From Isoetes taiwanensis (lineage: Eukaryota; Streptophyta; Lycopodiopsida; Isoetales; Isoetaceae), in assembly GCA_021234155.1 (NCBI GenBank), contig JAJEKV010000058.1, forward strand, positions 4,536,600-4,600,599: DNA of 64,000 nt, written 5' to 3'. Below are positions 59,218 through 64,000 of the stretch, in pieces. Under the pieces are notes generated by a model. The model was not told the origin of the DNA. It made no database searches and saw only the letters and a list, made by a program, of their open reading frames with translations. The position numbers and the translations under genes were made by a program. How positions within the stretch are numbered: position 1 is the first letter of the stretch; each line of letters starts with the position of its first letter.

Positions 59218-60478
59218 TTATAATGCTACATATTGTTCTTCTAATTGCGCTTTAGTTAGATCCTCATTGATGAACACTGAAGTACCTTTCAGGCTTGCAC
59301 GTTTCCTAAGCACTTGCAATTTGTTTTCACGGTTGCTGAATTTTACAATAATATGCCTGCCATTGTCATTCTCTTTTCCAATGCGAAAGGCTTCCGTGAT
59401 TCCTGCATTCTCAATCTGCAATTTCTCTTCAAGAAAATTTTCAACCACCTGCTTAGTATTCTCTTTAGCAACCTCCGGCATGCCAAGTACACGAATATTC
59501 AGTGCCCTTGTCAACTTTTCTTATTCTTCCCTGTAGGCTTCAAACTGATTTTTAATTTCAGATAGATCATATGCTTTCTTTTCTTGTTCTTCCTTGTAAG
59601 CTTCAATCTGATCTTTAATTTCAGAGATATCATGCGGCCTGCTTGCAGCTTCCGGAGCTTTATTACTCATATCATGCTTAAATTGCTCAAACTCAGATCG
59701 CATTAGTGCTTTGAATTGCTCAAGCTCATTAAGCATATGTGTTTGGCATCTATTTATTTCAGATTGTACATGAGCAAGAAGAAAGTTTTCCAAATCATTC
59801 CTTGAACCGCTTGCTCCATGGAAATCTTCACTATGTGCACAGAACCGTTCACTGCTTCTCTCATATGCTCAATAGCTGCAAACAAGTCTGCCTTAGTCAC
59901 TGTATTCACCACTTCTGGTTGGTTTTTTAACAGACCGCTCAGATTAAACTGAGCAGATCCTAAAGAAGATGCCATGGCAATGCAAGAACCAGGGCTACCA
60001 CAAAGTTCAGAAGTTCCACAAGCTGCAATCTCGGCCTGTCTACCTGCAATCTCGACATGTCCATCTGTGATAGAGCATGTTGCCTTTTTATTTTTAGAAC
60101 CTGCTGCCTTGAGCCCACCTCCTTTGGCCTCTTCACGATCTATTTCTTCTGTAACAAAGACCTTTGACAGTTCCGGATGTTTGGGTGCCGATTTGAGCAG
60201 GTGGGTATCTTCAATCTGTTTGAGTATCTTCAATCTGTCATTCTCAGCCAATCCCGCATCCAATAGCTCCTGTGCAGAGTCTCCATCTTCTGATCCATCT
60301 TCAACAACAGACCACGCTTTTCGACCTATGATTCCGGCCCTGCAGACCCACATTTTCTAGTTTTTCTAAAATCATTCTTTCCTTCCTTGGGGCTCACATC
60401 AGATTTGGACGCAACCACAGTGGCAGAGCCACTCTTGGGACCACCAGACTTCTCCACTTCTTTTTTAGGTTTTGCCAT
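59218..60478 (-). pseudogene. LINE ORF1-like protein (coiled coil and RRM), frameshifted
   Basis: The start ATG at 60478 gives MAKPKKEVEKSGGPKSGSAT. A frameshift near 60360 leads to KAWSVVEDGSEDGDSAQELL and onward. A further shift near 59760 leads to LNELEQFKALMRSEFEQFKH and two repeats of SEIKDQIEAYKEEQEKKAYD-type coiled coil. A stop at about 59521 precedes LNIRVLGMPEVAKENTKQVV, EAFRIGKENDNGRHIIVKFS and FINEDLTKAQLEEQ. This matches L1-type ORF1 proteins (coiled coil, RRM with I-x-x-x-G-x-P-E, then an R-I-G-K segment), which bind LINE RNA. It starts 12 bp after the tail of the preceding LINE. Confidence 0.82.
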
Positions 60479-60489
60479 CACGAGCGCCG

Positions 60490-60518
60490 AGAGAGAGAGA
60501 AAGAAAGAAAGAAAGAAA
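60490..60518 (-). repeat. TTTC/TC tail of LINE copy 2
   Basis: On the minus strand (TTTC)n then (TC)n follows aatcttattatg-type LINE 3'UTR, corresponding to the CT tails at 52891-53042 and 61551-61690, but short. Confidence 0.85.

Positions 60519-64000
<3,482 letters not shown>

Overview
This window is nuclear DNA from a land plant, most likely a fern or another large-genome, seed-free plant. The evidence is genes with GT-AG introns and plastid-type targeting, a PLS-type pentatricopeptide (PPR) fragment, a boron-transporter gene, and a dense background of Ty3/gypsy, LTR, TRIM, LINE, hAT and PIF/Harbinger remnants. The fern assignment is inference; the plant assignment is firm.

Only two protein-coding genes look intact. 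One is a single-ORF gene at 15453-16292 (+). It has a TATA box and encodes a basic, coiled-coil protein with an APWNTTSYLM motif resembling the P-TEFb inhibitor HEXIM. The other is a nine-exon gene at 33620-36365 (-) for a plastid-type GNAT N-acetyltransferase, whose reading frame is continuous across all eight introns. A third host gene, a BOR-type borate exporter (5127-5980, -), keeps four exons. It is cut off by an LTR on its 3' side and meets a decayed chromovirus (about 6000-11215, +) on its 5' side.

Layout: 0-4.4 kb holds a PPR fragment, palindromes and a structured non-coding element. 4.4-11.2 kb holds the LTR copy, boron-transporter remnant and chromovirus. 11.2-23 kb is mostly gene-poor, with a foldback MITE just upstream of the HEXIM-like gene, tRNA-like arms, a tandem repeat and a perfect 28-bp palindrome. 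23.2-26.3 kb is a complete non-autonomous LTR element with target duplication and an internal array of tiny hairpins. 26.3-33.1 kb holds gene remnants and a hAT element. 33.6-36.4 kb is the GNAT gene. 38.5-39 kb is a TRIM. 42-48.4 kb is an unusual degenerate assembly (unknown domain, coiled coil, zinc finger, FCP1-like and Ulp1-like domains, plus an open 218-residue reading frame). 48.5-57 kb is a Harbinger transposon and a LINE between two inverted copies of a short-plus-long repeat unit. 59.2-64 kb is a head-to-tail LINE array.

The most interesting signals are structural. A composite hairpin with the apical loop GAAAGGGCG and covarying stems occurs in two different non-coding elements. The micro-hairpin array at 24.5-25.5 kb also has stems that change while pairing is kept. 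LINE 3' ends here finish in TTTCA repeats and long CT tracts.

All calls come from reading the sequence by eye. No database search, folding program or alignment was run.
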